Positions 8,569 through 16,901 of a DNA stretch of 48,194 bases are shown in pieces (position 1 is the stretch's first letter; each line of letters opens with the position of its first letter). A program made the position numbers and the translations under genes. Origin of the DNA: Planctomycetaceae bacterium (GTDB taxonomy: Bacteria > Planctomycetota > Planctomycetia > Pirellulales > Thermoguttaceae); assembly GCA_004556055.1 (NCBI GenBank), contig SFIW01000014.1:1-48194 (forward strand), in the 5' to 3' direction. Under the pieces are notes generated by a model. The model was given only the letters and a program-made list of their open reading frames with translations. It was not told the origin of the DNA and searched no databases.

Positions 8569-10124
8569 GAGCCTATCTCCTTTTCGTCAAGATTCTTCTG
8601 GAAATTACGCAGTTCCGCAGAGATCACGCGGTTCTTTTTCGTTAAACTCTTCGTCGAGAGTCCCTCAAGGAGCCCTGTGGCGCCGTCCGTCTCGCTGAGA
8701 AGATCGACGCCTAGCGCGGCGGCTTCGCGCAGCGCTCGACGGCGTTCCGCGAGCTTCTCCGCCTCGTCGCGAGCGTCCGCCTTGTCGTCGTCCCCTTCCG
8801 CGACGTCTAAAGACGTTAGCGCGTAGAGCGCGCTCGTTTCCGCTGGATAGTCGCGCTCGTCGAGCGTTTTGAGGCGCGCCGCAAGTTCGGAAACGTCCGC
8901 CGATTCGCCGTCTTCGCGTCGTCGTTTCGCGATCGCTCGACGAAGACGTTCTCGTTCCGCCCACGCTCGCGCGGATTCGGGCATAAATGCGTCAGTATTC
9001 AACCTCTGCTCTTCATTTTCTTCGTAATAACGGATCATCCGCAGGTAGTCGCCGAGGATCGTTTGGCGCTCATAGTAATCTTCGGCTAATCGTTCGGGGA
9101 GATTCGCTTCGAAATCGACGGAATAGACGACGGGAGCCGTCTTGCCGAAATCGGAGCGGAGATCGCGCAGAATCGTCTGTGCGGAGGCGCCGTAACGCAA
9201 CGCGGTCAACGCGGCTCCTTCCGCGTCGGCGCGCCAGGCGACGAACCAAATATTCTCCTCGATCGCGCGGCCGACGAGCGCGGCGTCTGTCGTCTCTTTA
9301 TCTTGAAGCGCTTTGAGGCGCGATCGCGCCGCCGCAAGCGTTTCCTCTTCCGTTTGGTCTTCGGTTATCGAAAGCGTTTCGACAGACCAGCGGAGCGTCG
9401 ACGTGCGAATCGGCGTCGTTTGCGCGCGCCCCGTTTCGCTTACTTCGACTAATGTCGCGCCATATTCGCCCGTCTCTCCGAAATTACGCGCAACTGGAGA
9501 ACCGGCGATCACCGCAAGGGAAGGACTGCGCGACAAGGTCGTGCGTTCGCGTTCGCCCCCAAGCGCCCAATATCGCGTCGCGTCCGTCTTGAGAATCTCG
9601 GCGGAAAGACGACCGCAATAGACGCCGATCGTATAGAGATCGTCGGCGTTTTCCGTAGCCGTCGGCGCGTAACGCGGAACGACGCCCGCTTTGCCTCGGC
9701 TCGTTCCTAGGAGTCGCGCCACGGGGGAGCCGTCGCGCATATAGAAGGTCTCTTCGACGACGCCTACGGGGAAAACGTGAACGTTTGCCGGAAGGCGGAA
9801 CGCGGAGGGGAAAACGTCAGGAGAATCGGATAGTCCTGCGGCCCAGTATACGGGAATCTTCGCGGCGTTGAGGCGCTCGAACTGTTCGATGAGGAAAAGA
9901 ACCCCTTGCGGCCCAGTGTCGCGCGCGCTCAGAAGATTCCCGCTTAAGACGACAAAATCGACCTTTTCTTTCAGCGCCGCGTCAAAAACGCGCTCCGCAG
10001 AACGTCGCGGAGCGTCCAAGATCGCCTCGTCGTAACGTTCCGGCAACGACGCGAGACCGTCGACCGGTTCTTCCAATCGGAAGTCGGACGCGTGAATAAA
10101 TCGAAATCCTTGCGGCGTCATCAT
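8565..10124 (-). CDS. SbcD/YhaO-like metallophosphoesterase (DNA repair exonuclease subunit)
   Basis: 519 residues from the chosen start. It opens with FRFIHASDFRLEEPVDG, which matches the first metal-binding motif of the SbcD/Mre11/YhaO family (usually HxxDxHL; here DF replaces DxH). VDFVVLSGNLL corresponds to the second motif, where the usual GD(L/V) appears as GNL. Two metal ligands are thus altered, so catalysis may be weak or lost. The C-terminal half is Arg/Glu-rich and probably helical. Adjacent ATGs at 10122-10124 and 10119-10121 follow a GAGG site; an in-frame TTG at 10148 is less likely. The last four bases overlap the ATPase gene, so the two form an operon and presumably one complex. 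Confidence 0.8.
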   Translation of the reverse strand: MMTPQGFRFIHASDFRLEEPVDGLASLPERYDEAILDAPRRSAERVFDAALKEKVDFVVLSGNLLSARDTGPQGVLFLIEQFERLNAAKIPVYWAAGLSDSPDVFPSAFRLPANVHVFPVGVVEETFYMRDGSPVARLLGTSRGKAGVVPRYAPTATENADDLYTIGVYCGRLSAEILKTDATRYWALGGERERTTLSRSPSLAVIAGSPVARNFGETGEYGATLVEVSETGRAQTTPIRTSTLRWSVETLSITEDQTEEETLAAARSRLKALQDKETTDAALVGRAIEENIWFVAWRADAEGAALTALRYGASAQTILRDLRSDFGKTAPVVYSVDFEANLPERLAEDYYERQTILGDYLRMIRYYEENEEQRLNTDAFMPESARAWAERERLRRAIAKRRREDGESADVSELAARLKTLDERDYPAETSALYALTSLDVAEGDDDKADARDEAEKLAERRRALREAAALGVDLLSETDGATGLLEGLSTKSLTKKNRVISAELRNFQKNLDEKEIGS

Positions 10125-10440
10125 TCTTCCCTCATCTAGACAACACAAACGCTCTCTCGGTCGGCGAAGAACGCGTCGCGCGCTTGCAGACCGAACCTAT
10201 CTTAACTCTTGTATTCTACAATAAAAGGGCGTTATGCGCTTACTTATTTTCGCAAAATACTGAAATTTTGACGGCAATCTAAACGCTCTTATCAAAAAAG
10301 ACGAGTTATAACGCTTTTACAGAGAGTATGCGTTTGAACAAAAATTCTTTTTATTTCTTTAGTAACAAACTTGTCTATGCATAAAGCCGCGATCCTTAAC
10401 ATCAAGAATCGCGGCTTATTCATCTAAGATTTAGCGCTGA
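10125..10440. other. intergenic region upstream of the SbcD-like gene
   Basis: About 316 bases, AT-rich between 10200 and 10380, with no gene. A TAGAAT-like -10 lies near 10212-10217 on the minus strand, without a convincing -35. The lower-GC stretch with its runs of A/T is probably the promoter region of the SbcD-YhaN pair. The only clear structure is the terminator listed next. Confidence 0.45.
10384..10417 (-). terminator. terminator of the zinc metalloprotease gene
   Basis: A perfect 10-bp stem, AAGCCGCGAT/ATCGCGGCTT (10384-10393 with 10408-10417), lies 23 bases past the stop at 10441. The trailing T-run is short. Confidence 0.65.
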
Positions 10441-13400
10441 TCAGAAACTAATCACGATTCCACCGGAGGAATCGCCCGTCGTCTGAACGGGATCCAGCGT
10501 CAACTTAATCTTCTCGCGAACGTCGAGGAGAAACGCCTTCGCATAAGCGTCGTCGCCGCGCCCCTTCGCGCTCTTGTAGTCGACGCGATCGCTCGCGAGG
10601 ATCTGATCGAGCTCGTTCGCAAGTTCGACGAGTTTCATACGCGCTACCGCGGACATGTCGCCCATCGCCGCGCTAGAATCGCTAGAAAGCGCAAAGCTCG
10701 AGAGACGCTGTAAATACGCGCGTTGCAAGTTGCGACGCGTCGAAGCAAGCTTCATTTCCACGCGACCTTCGGCATTCTCTTTGAGCCCCTTGGAGACGGC
10801 GTGCCATTCGCTGAAGATCGCCTCGTTGAGCGTCGAGATCATTTCCGCGCTCGTGAAGACGTCTTCCCCCTCGGGAACGCGCATTTCGGCGTCCGCGAGG
10901 CGACCAAGCGTCGAGGAGCTCAGAAGCTGGTTCAAGATCGACGTCTGCATCGCGAGAACATTGGCGTGCACGTCGTAGTCGTAGCGACTCGGGACGTTAG
11001 AACCCCAGTGCATCCAGCGATTCGGCGCGAGATAATCGAAAAGTTCGGAAGGAATCTGGAACGCTTCGGAACCGAAGCAATCTTTCGCAAGGAACGCAAG
11101 CGCGTCGCGCTGATCCTTCGCGGGAACGACCGCGAACGGCTTCTGCGCGCCTTCGTCACCCTTGAAATCGCGACTGACGACGAGACCGCCGATATAGTTC
11201 GCCGCAAAGACCATCCCGTTCACTTTCCAGTTCACGAGCATGTTGTAGCGAGAGCGCATCGGAGCGAAGCTTTCGCCGTTCTTGACGATGCGTTCGTTCA
11301 AGCCGGGAAGGAGTTGATCGACCAATCGCGCGCGAACCTTCGCGTATTCGAGAGGACTCGAACCGAGATCCCAAATATTCACGTAAGGGTTCTTCGTGAC
11401 GCCGTAGCAGTCTTCGTCCGTCGAGTAGCGATACTGACGCTGCGACTGTTTCGACGCGATCTTTTCAAGTTCAGGCTTCTCCGATTCGGTCGTCTTACCG
11501 GGGAAGACGCGGTAACCGTATTCGATCACCCATTCGTCGTATTCGCCAATATGATAGGAGAAGTAATCGCCCTGTTTTTCGCCCTTAGGCATAACGTTGA
11601 CGGGGGCGTATTCCATGATAGATCCGACATAGCCGTGCTCGGTCCATTTGCTCGCGTCGTTGATTTCATCGAGGGAATGGAGCGCGCTTTGATAGAAGTT
11701 ATGGCGTAGACCGAGAGTGTGTCCGACTTCGTGGGTCACGAGAGAGCGGAGTCCCTGATCGATCATCTTGGCGCGTTCTGCTTCGAGTCGCTTTTTGCGT
11801 TCGGCGACGGCCTTTTCTTGTTCAGCCTTGGCCTTGTCGGCTTCGGCGCGAGCTTGCGCTTCTTTTTCAGCGGCAGCCTTCGCTTCAGCGGCGGCTTGGC
11901 GTTCTTTCTTGAGTTCGTTGACGAAATTCTCGATTTCCGCTAAGCGTTTCGCGGAATCGTCCGCGACGCGCTGCGCGGCTTCCGCGACGACCTTCGCGTC
12001 TTCAGCTTTCTTCTCAAGCGCTTCAACGCGTTCCACAAGAGCCTTGCGCGCGCTTTCTTCGGCTTCTTTCGCCTGGGCGAGAGCTTCCTTCGCCTGACGC
12101 GCTTCTTCGCTCGCTTCATTAGCGATCGTCGTCGCTTTTTCAGCCGCTTCAGCGGACTTCTGCGCAATTTCGCGAGCAGACGCGATCTGCGCCTTTTCGT
12201 CTTCCGTCACCGTCGCGTCTTCCGCAGGCGCGGGAGCCGCTTCCGGTTCCGACGACGCTGTTTCCGCCGCAGGAGCCGGGGCCGGATCTTCTTCGACGTC
12301 GTTGACCATCATGACGTCGAAGAACGTGTTCGCCAAACCGAACTGCTGCGCGTAGAAGAGCTCTTTATCAGCCGCGTTCTCAATCCGATTCGATTCGTCG
12401 TACAGGCGGCGTTCAAGTTCTTCGTCGACCGCATAACCGCGACCGGTGAATTTATCGAGAAGTTCTTCCGGCTTATAGAGCTCAAACTGACGCGTCCAAC
12501 TGCTCAGGAAACCGACGGAGAGGACGACGTCTGCGTCCAAAATTTCGCCTGTCGCGGGATTGACGCGGCTCGGGCCGATCGAGAAACCGGTGAGGGTCGA
12601 GCTCCAACGAATCGCGTTGTAGTTGATATCTTCAGGATCCCAATCGTCGTTGTCTTCTTGCTGACGAACTTCAATCGCGTTATAGAACCCGGCCTTTTCG
12701 AACGCTTTGTTCCACTCGAGAACCGCGTCGCGCATCGCTTTGCGGTATTCGAAAGGCGTCGCCTTGTCAAGCCAGTAGACGATCGGCTTCTTCGGCAACG
12801 ACATTTCGGCGTTCGGTTCAAGTTTCTGCAAATTCCAGCGGTTGATGTAGCGGACGAAGTTGTCGTCGACCATCTTATTGCTGACGTCGCGTACCGCCGA
12901 GTTGAAGTAACCGACGCGTTCGTCGGCAAGACGCGGTTTGTAGCCCGTGTCCTTCATCTTGCTAATCGAATAGTGAATATTGACGCCGACTCCGCGCGTG
13001 TCGACGATCGTTTCAGAGCTGCCGTAAGGGCCCGCGTACGTCGCCGCGACTTCGAGTTCGATATTGTCTTTCAACGCCTTCACTTTTTCCCACGTCGAAC
13101 GATCGCGCGCGAAGCTGTAACCGCCTAGGTAGCGCGAACCGACCATCGAGAGAGAATCGCTCATGAAGAGGCTCGTCACGTCGACGACGTCCCCCCCTTG
13201 AGGCCCGCGCGCGACGATCGGCAAACTAAAAACGACGCTATCCGTAAACGCGACGCGCAGCGCCTCTTTATCCGGTCCGTCGTCCGCGCGATAGCGGTAG
13301 TTGCGGCGAACAAGTTGAACGCGATCCTCGACCTTGCGGAAACGCCAAATCATATCGTTCCCGTACGCAATCGACTGCCCCCCGTAAACGTCCGCCGTTC

Positions 13401-13713
13401 CAATACCGCGCGCGATCGAAATCACGCAGATGTAATCCGCGTCGTATTGCGAACCTGTCAGTTCCCAGTAGAGCGAATCCTTCTTACGATACGTCGTAAT
13501 CGGACCGCCGAGACGTTCCGCTTCCGGGATCACTTGACTCATCGGAGCATAATCCGCCGCGACCGCCTGTTCCGCCGTTACGGGAGTCGACTCAGTATTC
13601 TCTACCAACGCCTGTTCGCCCGTGTCCGGAACCGGAGTCGATTCTTGCGCCGTCGCCGCGTTGAAGGAAAAGCCCAACGCCGCAAGAGCTAAAAAGTAAT
13701 GATGAAGTTTCAT
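10441..13713 (-). CDS. secreted zinc-dependent metalloprotease (DUF5117/DUF4953 type) with coiled-coil insertion
   Basis: 1,090 residues from the chosen start. A signal peptide (MKLHHYFLALAALGFSFNAATAQ) indicates export. Residues ~70-470 match the N-terminal part of the DUF5117/DUF4953 gluzincin-like family, including WNKAFEKAGF and NPATGEILDADVVL. The zinc site HEVGHTLGLRH has ligands at about 661, 665 and 671. Between ~480 and 650 is a Pro/Ala/Glu-rich spacer and then a long Ala/Lys/Glu/Arg coiled coil (repeated AEA, KAEE, AEAKAAAEKEA), immediately N-terminal to the zinc helix. From memory, typical members are about 800-900 residues and lack this. The ATG at 13711-13713 follows a GAGG site eight bases away and begins the signal peptide; the longer in-frame ORF to 13770 adds 19 unlikely residues. 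Single-gene unit; substrate unknown. Confidence 0.85.
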   Translation of the reverse strand: MKLHHYFLALAALGFSFNAATAQESTPVPDTGEQALVENTESTPVTAEQAVAADYAPMSQVIPEAERLGGPITTYRKKDSLYWELTGSQYDADYICVISIARGIGTADVYGGQSIAYGNDMIWRFRKVEDRVQLVRRNYRYRADDGPDKEALRVAFTDSVVFSLPIVARGPQGGDVVDVTSLFMSDSLSMVGSRYLGGYSFARDRSTWEKVKALKDNIELEVAATYAGPYGSSETIVDTRGVGVNIHYSISKMKDTGYKPRLADERVGYFNSAVRDVSNKMVDDNFVRYINRWNLQKLEPNAEMSLPKKPIVYWLDKATPFEYRKAMRDAVLEWNKAFEKAGFYNAIEVRQQEDNDDWDPEDINYNAIRWSSTLTGFSIGPSRVNPATGEILDADVVLSVGFLSSWTRQFELYKPEELLDKFTGRGYAVDEELERRLYDESNRIENAADKELFYAQQFGLANTFFDVMMVNDVEEDPAPAPAAETASSEPEAAPAPAEDATVTEDEKAQIASAREIAQKSAEAAEKATTIANEASEEARQAKEALAQAKEAEESARKALVERVEALEKKAEDAKVVAEAAQRVADDSAKRLAEIENFVNELKKERQAAAEAKAAAEKEAQARAEADKAKAEQEKAVAERKKRLEAERAKMIDQGLRSLVTHEVGHTLGLRHNFYQSALHSLDEINDASKWTEHGYVGSIMEYAPVNVMPKGEKQGDYFSYHIGEYDEWVIEYGYRVFPGKTTESEKPELEKIASKQSQRQYRYSTDEDCYGVTKNPYVNIWDLGSSPLEYAKVRARLVDQLLPGLNERIVKNGESFAPMRSRYNMLVNWKVNGMVFAANYIGGLVVSRDFKGDEGAQKPFAVVPAKDQRDALAFLAKDCFGSEAFQIPSELFDYLAPNRWMHWGSNVPSRYDYDVHANVLAMQTSILNQLLSSSTLGRLADAEMRVPEGEDVFTSAEMISTLNEAIFSEWHAVSKGLKENAEGRVEMKLASTRRNLQRAYLQRLSSFALSSDSSAAMGDMSAVARMKLVELANELDQILASDRVDYKSAKGRGDDAYAKAFLLDVREKIKLTLDPVQTTGDSSGGIVISF

Positions 13714-13914
13714 TGAAAGACCTCGTGTCAACGCCTTTGGAAGGCGCATATTATCAATTAGACGCGACAAACTTCAAAAACTCGCCGCGACACTGTTTTC
13801 TAACCTCATTATTTTACCCAAATAACCAATATTACGCAAGTATTTTTTATCAGCCCTAATGTATTTTCTCCTGTTTTACACATTCACCCATCTAACATAA
13901 AACGCGCGATCGAC

Positions 13915-13949
13915 AATAAAAACAAAAGCAGACGCTCCGCGCGTCTGCT
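13915..13949 (-). terminator. terminator of the VanZ-Nudix gene
   Basis: A perfect 9-bp stem AGCAGACGC/GCGTCTGCT (13927-13935 with 13941-13949) with a 5-base loop is followed on the minus strand by TTTTGTTTTTATTG. It lies 36 bases past the stop of the gene at 13985. Confidence 0.85.
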
Positions 13950-13984
13950 CTCTTCATAATCGAACGTTAATAAACAGGAATGGT

Positions 13985-14803
13985 CTAGGCGACCGAAATT
14001 TCACCCGAAACTATCTTTCGCACGATCGCCAAGTTATTCGCCAAAAAGTCCTTATCGACGAGCAGCTCGGAGAGGGTGCGCCATTCGTAAGCCGCAACCT
14101 CCGCGCGTCGTACGTGCAGCTTCTCGAGCGCCTGCGTCCCGTCGACGCATTCCACCACGAACCAATACAGCGGAGCTCCCGCAGGAGTCCGATTCTCCGC
14201 GATCCTCTTAACGACGCGTACGTCGAGTCCCACTTCCTCGGCAAACTCCCGACGCGCGGCCTCCTCGGGAGTCTCCCCTTCTTCGAGTCCTCCGCCGGGA
14301 AAGCAGACGGCGCCTGGGGCGACAACTCGCTGCGATCGGCGAATCACCAGCGTCTCGCGATTCCCTATCGCGCCGACGGAACCCGGCTTAAAGAGAATCG
14401 CAATCGCGCTCGGTCGCGCAGGGCCGACGTCCTGCGGGAAAAGCGCGTAGAAACGCCCGCAAAGGAGCGTCGCGATCAAAAGACCCAAGTTCGATCCCAC
14501 CGTATTCTGAATCATGTCCTCCACTTCGCAGAAACGCCCCGTGTAACGCTGGAGAAATTCCGATCCCACGCCCCAAATCACAAGGAGAACGGCCCATCCC
14601 CAGACGTTCCATCGACGCCGCGAAAAACCGACGAGAAGCCCCAGCAGGGTGAACGCGAAAAAATGAATGAACGAAAACGTATAGGCGGGAATGTAACTCG
14701 TCGGAGGACAAGGGTAGAGAAGCATGTACGCCATGAAAAGGAAATAGAGTAATCCAAGTCGCGAAAGATTCCGCCGTAAAAATTCTTGGGTTGGCTTTTT
14801 CAT
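13985..14803 (-). CDS. VanZ-like membrane domain fused to a Nudix hydrolase
   Basis: 272 residues in two parts. Residues ~10-120 form a VanZ-like module with about four hydrophobic segments and the family motif EFLQ...GRFCEVEDMIQNTVGSNLG (about 82-107). Residues ~130-272 are a Nudix domain with a perfect box, GX5EX7REUXEEXGU, at 171-193 (GGLEEGET...REFAEEVGL). Nudix enzymes cleave nucleoside diphosphates linked to another moiety; VanZ proteins are membrane proteins of poorly known role, first seen in teicoplanin resistance. The fusion would place the hydrolase at the membrane, on the cytoplasmic side if the topology is even. There is no frameshift or linker anomaly at the joint, so it reads as one protein. 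The ATG at 14801-14803 has a GGGAGA site about 12 bases upstream. Confidence 0.88.
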   Translation of the reverse strand: MKKPTQEFLRRNLSRLGLLYFLFMAYMLLYPCPPTSYIPAYTFSFIHFFAFTLLGLLVGFSRRRWNVWGWAVLLVIWGVGSEFLQRYTGRFCEVEDMIQNTVGSNLGLLIATLLCGRFYALFPQDVGPARPSAIAILFKPGSVGAIGNRETLVIRRSQRVVAPGAVCFPGGGLEEGETPEEAARREFAEEVGLDVRVVKRIAENRTPAGAPLYWFVVECVDGTQALEKLHVRRAEVAAYEWRTLSELLVDKDFLANNLAIVRKIVSGEISVA

Positions 14804-14986
14804 AATTCTAGCGATTCTCCCTATGCAAAACGTCGTATATTTTCATTATACAGCCGCGCACGACGCGACAAGGGCGGGAAATCGCGTCATGAAAGTCGCC
14901 TTGCGTCGGCGCGCGAAAGTGTCTACTATTCCACTGCGCGCATTGAGGCGCGCCTCTAATTGGACGTTTTACAGGGATCGTTATTC

Positions 14987-15592
14987 ATGTCAGCCTTTAT
15001 CAACACGTTTGTTTCCGCTATCGTCGGCGCTTTGGCGGCCGTCGGAACCACATGGTATCTTTCTTATGCGTCGTGCGCGGCAAATCTCGTGAATACAGGG
15101 ACTAACACTCTTAAGGCGGACGAAATTGAGGTCGATCGTCTCATCGTGGGCGACGTCTTCACCCTCGTCGATTCCAAAACGCGCGAACCTTTAGTTGAGA
15201 TTCGAAACGGTTCGATCTACGCCCAAAAGGGGCTCTACGCCGAAAACGTCGGAGCCTGGAAAATGACTAGCCGACAAATCCAAACCACGCCGGAGGATCC
15301 CTTCCGTCCGAACACGCCCGTCTTTGGCGAACTCGGCGTCAACGACGAGGGAGGCGCTTATCTGTATATCAAGAGTCCGAAAGAAAATCATTCCGTCACG
15401 ATCGGCTTCGACGCCTCAGAGCGCGGTTGCGTCCTTTCGAAAAACTGCGCCGACGGATACGCGGAAGCGCAAGCGATTTTCAATAAGCCGACTCCCCCGC
15501 GTCAAGCGAACGTCGCGCAAGTTGCCGCGACGCGAAACGCGAACGCCGCGCCCAATCAAGGAGTCAGAAACGCCGTGAATTACACTAACTAA
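14987..15592 (+). CDS. hypothetical membrane-anchored protein
   Basis: 201 residues, family not recognised. An N-terminal hydrophobic segment (residues ~4-25, FINTFVSAIVGALAAVGTTWYL) ends before a cysteine-containing YASCAAN; it could be an anchor or signal. A short beta-rich region of about 100 residues follows (IEVDRLIVGDVFTLVD, LVEIRNGSIYAQKGLYAENV, FGELGVNDEGGAYLYI), looking like stacked strands, then a Pro/Asn/Ala-rich disordered tail with repeated NA. The ATG at 14987 follows AGGGA. The next gene, an outer-membrane barrel, begins 57 bases after the stop on the same strand, so an envelope role is inferred. Probably lineage-restricted. Confidence 0.6.
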   Translation: MSAFINTFVSAIVGALAAVGTTWYLSYASCAANLVNTGTNTLKADEIEVDRLIVGDVFTLVDSKTREPLVEIRNGSIYAQKGLYAENVGAWKMTSRQIQTTPEDPFRPNTPVFGELGVNDEGGAYLYIKSPKENHSVTIGFDASERGCVLSKNCADGYAEAQAIFNKPTPPRQANVAQVAATRNANAAPNQGVRNAVNYTN

Positions 15593-15649
15593 TCGAAAGT
15601 GGTTTACGACGCTCTCTCTACGCTCGATCGACGACAAAAGGATAAGACA

Positions 15650-16828
15650 GTGACGCGCTCTACGAAGAACCGACCCAAGACCCTATGGGTTCTCATCGGA
15701 GCCGCGTCTCTATTCGTCGCTCTTTGCCCGATCGCGAAATTACGCGCACAGCAAATTTCCGACGACGGAAGGTGGCGCTGGATCGACGACGCGACCGAGG
15801 ATTCGAACGTCGCGTCTCTCTTTGCGCTTGACCACGCGCCGATCTTTTCGCCTCTGGAACAGTCGACTCAGGAAGAGGGGCAGTCTATCGACGACTTATC
15901 GACACGGGGCGCCTCCTCGTTCGTTCCAACTCTTCTCTTGGAAGACGACGGCGCGACCGAATACGTCTATCGCGGCCTGAACATGTCGAGTTTGAAGATC
16001 GCGCCTTACGGAAAGCGCGTATTCGGCTACCTTGACGGTTCGATCGCGCGACAAGACGCCCTGAACTCGAAGAACGACCAGCCGGGATTCAACGCCAAAT
16101 CCTGGGGCGGCGGGCTAGGAGGGGATTGGAACGTCCTCGATCACGGGGTCATCGGTTACGGAGTACATGGCGCGTCGACGACGGTTAAGCCTAAGAACGG
16201 GGGCGCGTATTCGGAATCGATCGACTCTTTAGCGGGGAATCTGCGACTCGGAGTTTACGGGGCGTTGTGGCGCTTCGACGCGTTGTTTGGAATAGGGCGC
16301 AACTGGGTCGAGCAATTCGAGTACGCGACGGGGGCGCGCAATAAGTTCACGTCCTCGCAGTGGCTTTTGGACTTTGAGTTCGGGGCGCGATTCGACAAGG
16401 GCTACACTCGAATCGATCCCTTCGTCAATTTTCGCGTCCTAACGCTGAACGAACCGCGCGGCGCGGAGGCGTTCCTTAGGACGAAGGCCTACACGACAAG
16501 CTTCGCCGACTCCTCGTTCCGCGCCAAGCTTGGCTCGCGCGTCAGTTGGGAACACGCCACGCCCCTTGCCACCCTCAAACCGTATCTTCTCGCTTCGTGG
16601 GCTCATGAATTCGGCAAGAGGGAAATTTATACAGCGGGGGAATCTTCTCCTTTTCCGATCGCGATGCGTTACGGGACGCATAAAATGGCGCGAGATCGAC
16701 TCGACCTAGGGGGCGGAATCGAGGCCGCGCTTCGCGATACCCTGGATTTGTATATTCAATACGACGTCGTTTTTGCCAAGGAGTATTCGGAATATCTGAT
16801 CTTTACGGGCTTCAACAAGAAATTCTGA
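15650..16828 (+). CDS. outer-membrane beta-barrel protein (autotransporter-like)
   Basis: 392 residues. A signal peptide (LWVLIGAASLFVALCPIAKLRA) is followed by ~80 variable residues and then alternating amphipathic strands rich in Gly, Tyr and Trp (GVIGYGVHGAST, GNLRLGVYGALWRFDALFGIGRNW, GYTRIDPFVNFRVL, LKPYLLASWAHEFGK, LYIQYDVVFAKEY). The chain ends in Phe, as outer-membrane barrels do for BAM recognition. The pattern resembles the autotransporter beta-domain, but no large passenger is present. The start is taken as GTG at 15650, eight bases after AAAGGAT; an in-frame GTG at 15599 lacks a ribosome site. It sits in tandem with the anchored protein before it and ends at a strong terminator. 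Confidence 0.7.
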   Translation: MTRSTKNRPKTLWVLIGAASLFVALCPIAKLRAQQISDDGRWRWIDDATEDSNVASLFALDHAPIFSPLEQSTQEEGQSIDDLSTRGASSFVPTLLLEDDGATEYVYRGLNMSSLKIAPYGKRVFGYLDGSIARQDALNSKNDQPGFNAKSWGGGLGGDWNVLDHGVIGYGVHGASTTVKPKNGGAYSESIDSLAGNLRLGVYGALWRFDALFGIGRNWVEQFEYATGARNKFTSSQWLLDFEFGARFDKGYTRIDPFVNFRVLTLNEPRGAEAFLRTKAYTTSFADSSFRAKLGSRVSWEHATPLATLKPYLLASWAHEFGKREIYTAGESSPFPIAMRYGTHKMARDRLDLGGGIEAALRDTLDLYIQYDVVFAKEYSEYLIFTGFNKKF

Positions 16829-16843
16829 GTTGTGGAGACACGC

Positions 16844-16880
16844 AAAAAAGGGCGCTCCGGAGCGGGAGACGCCCTTTTTT
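16844..16880. terminator. bidirectional terminator between the barrel gene and nifU
   Basis: An 11-bp perfect stem, AAAAAAGGGCG/CGCCCTTTTTT (16844-16854 with 16870-16880), with A and T runs on both sides. It serves the plus-strand barrel gene and the minus-strand nifU gene. Confidence 0.9.
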
Positions 16881-16901
16881 ATTTTTGACTTTATCAATTC
16901 C

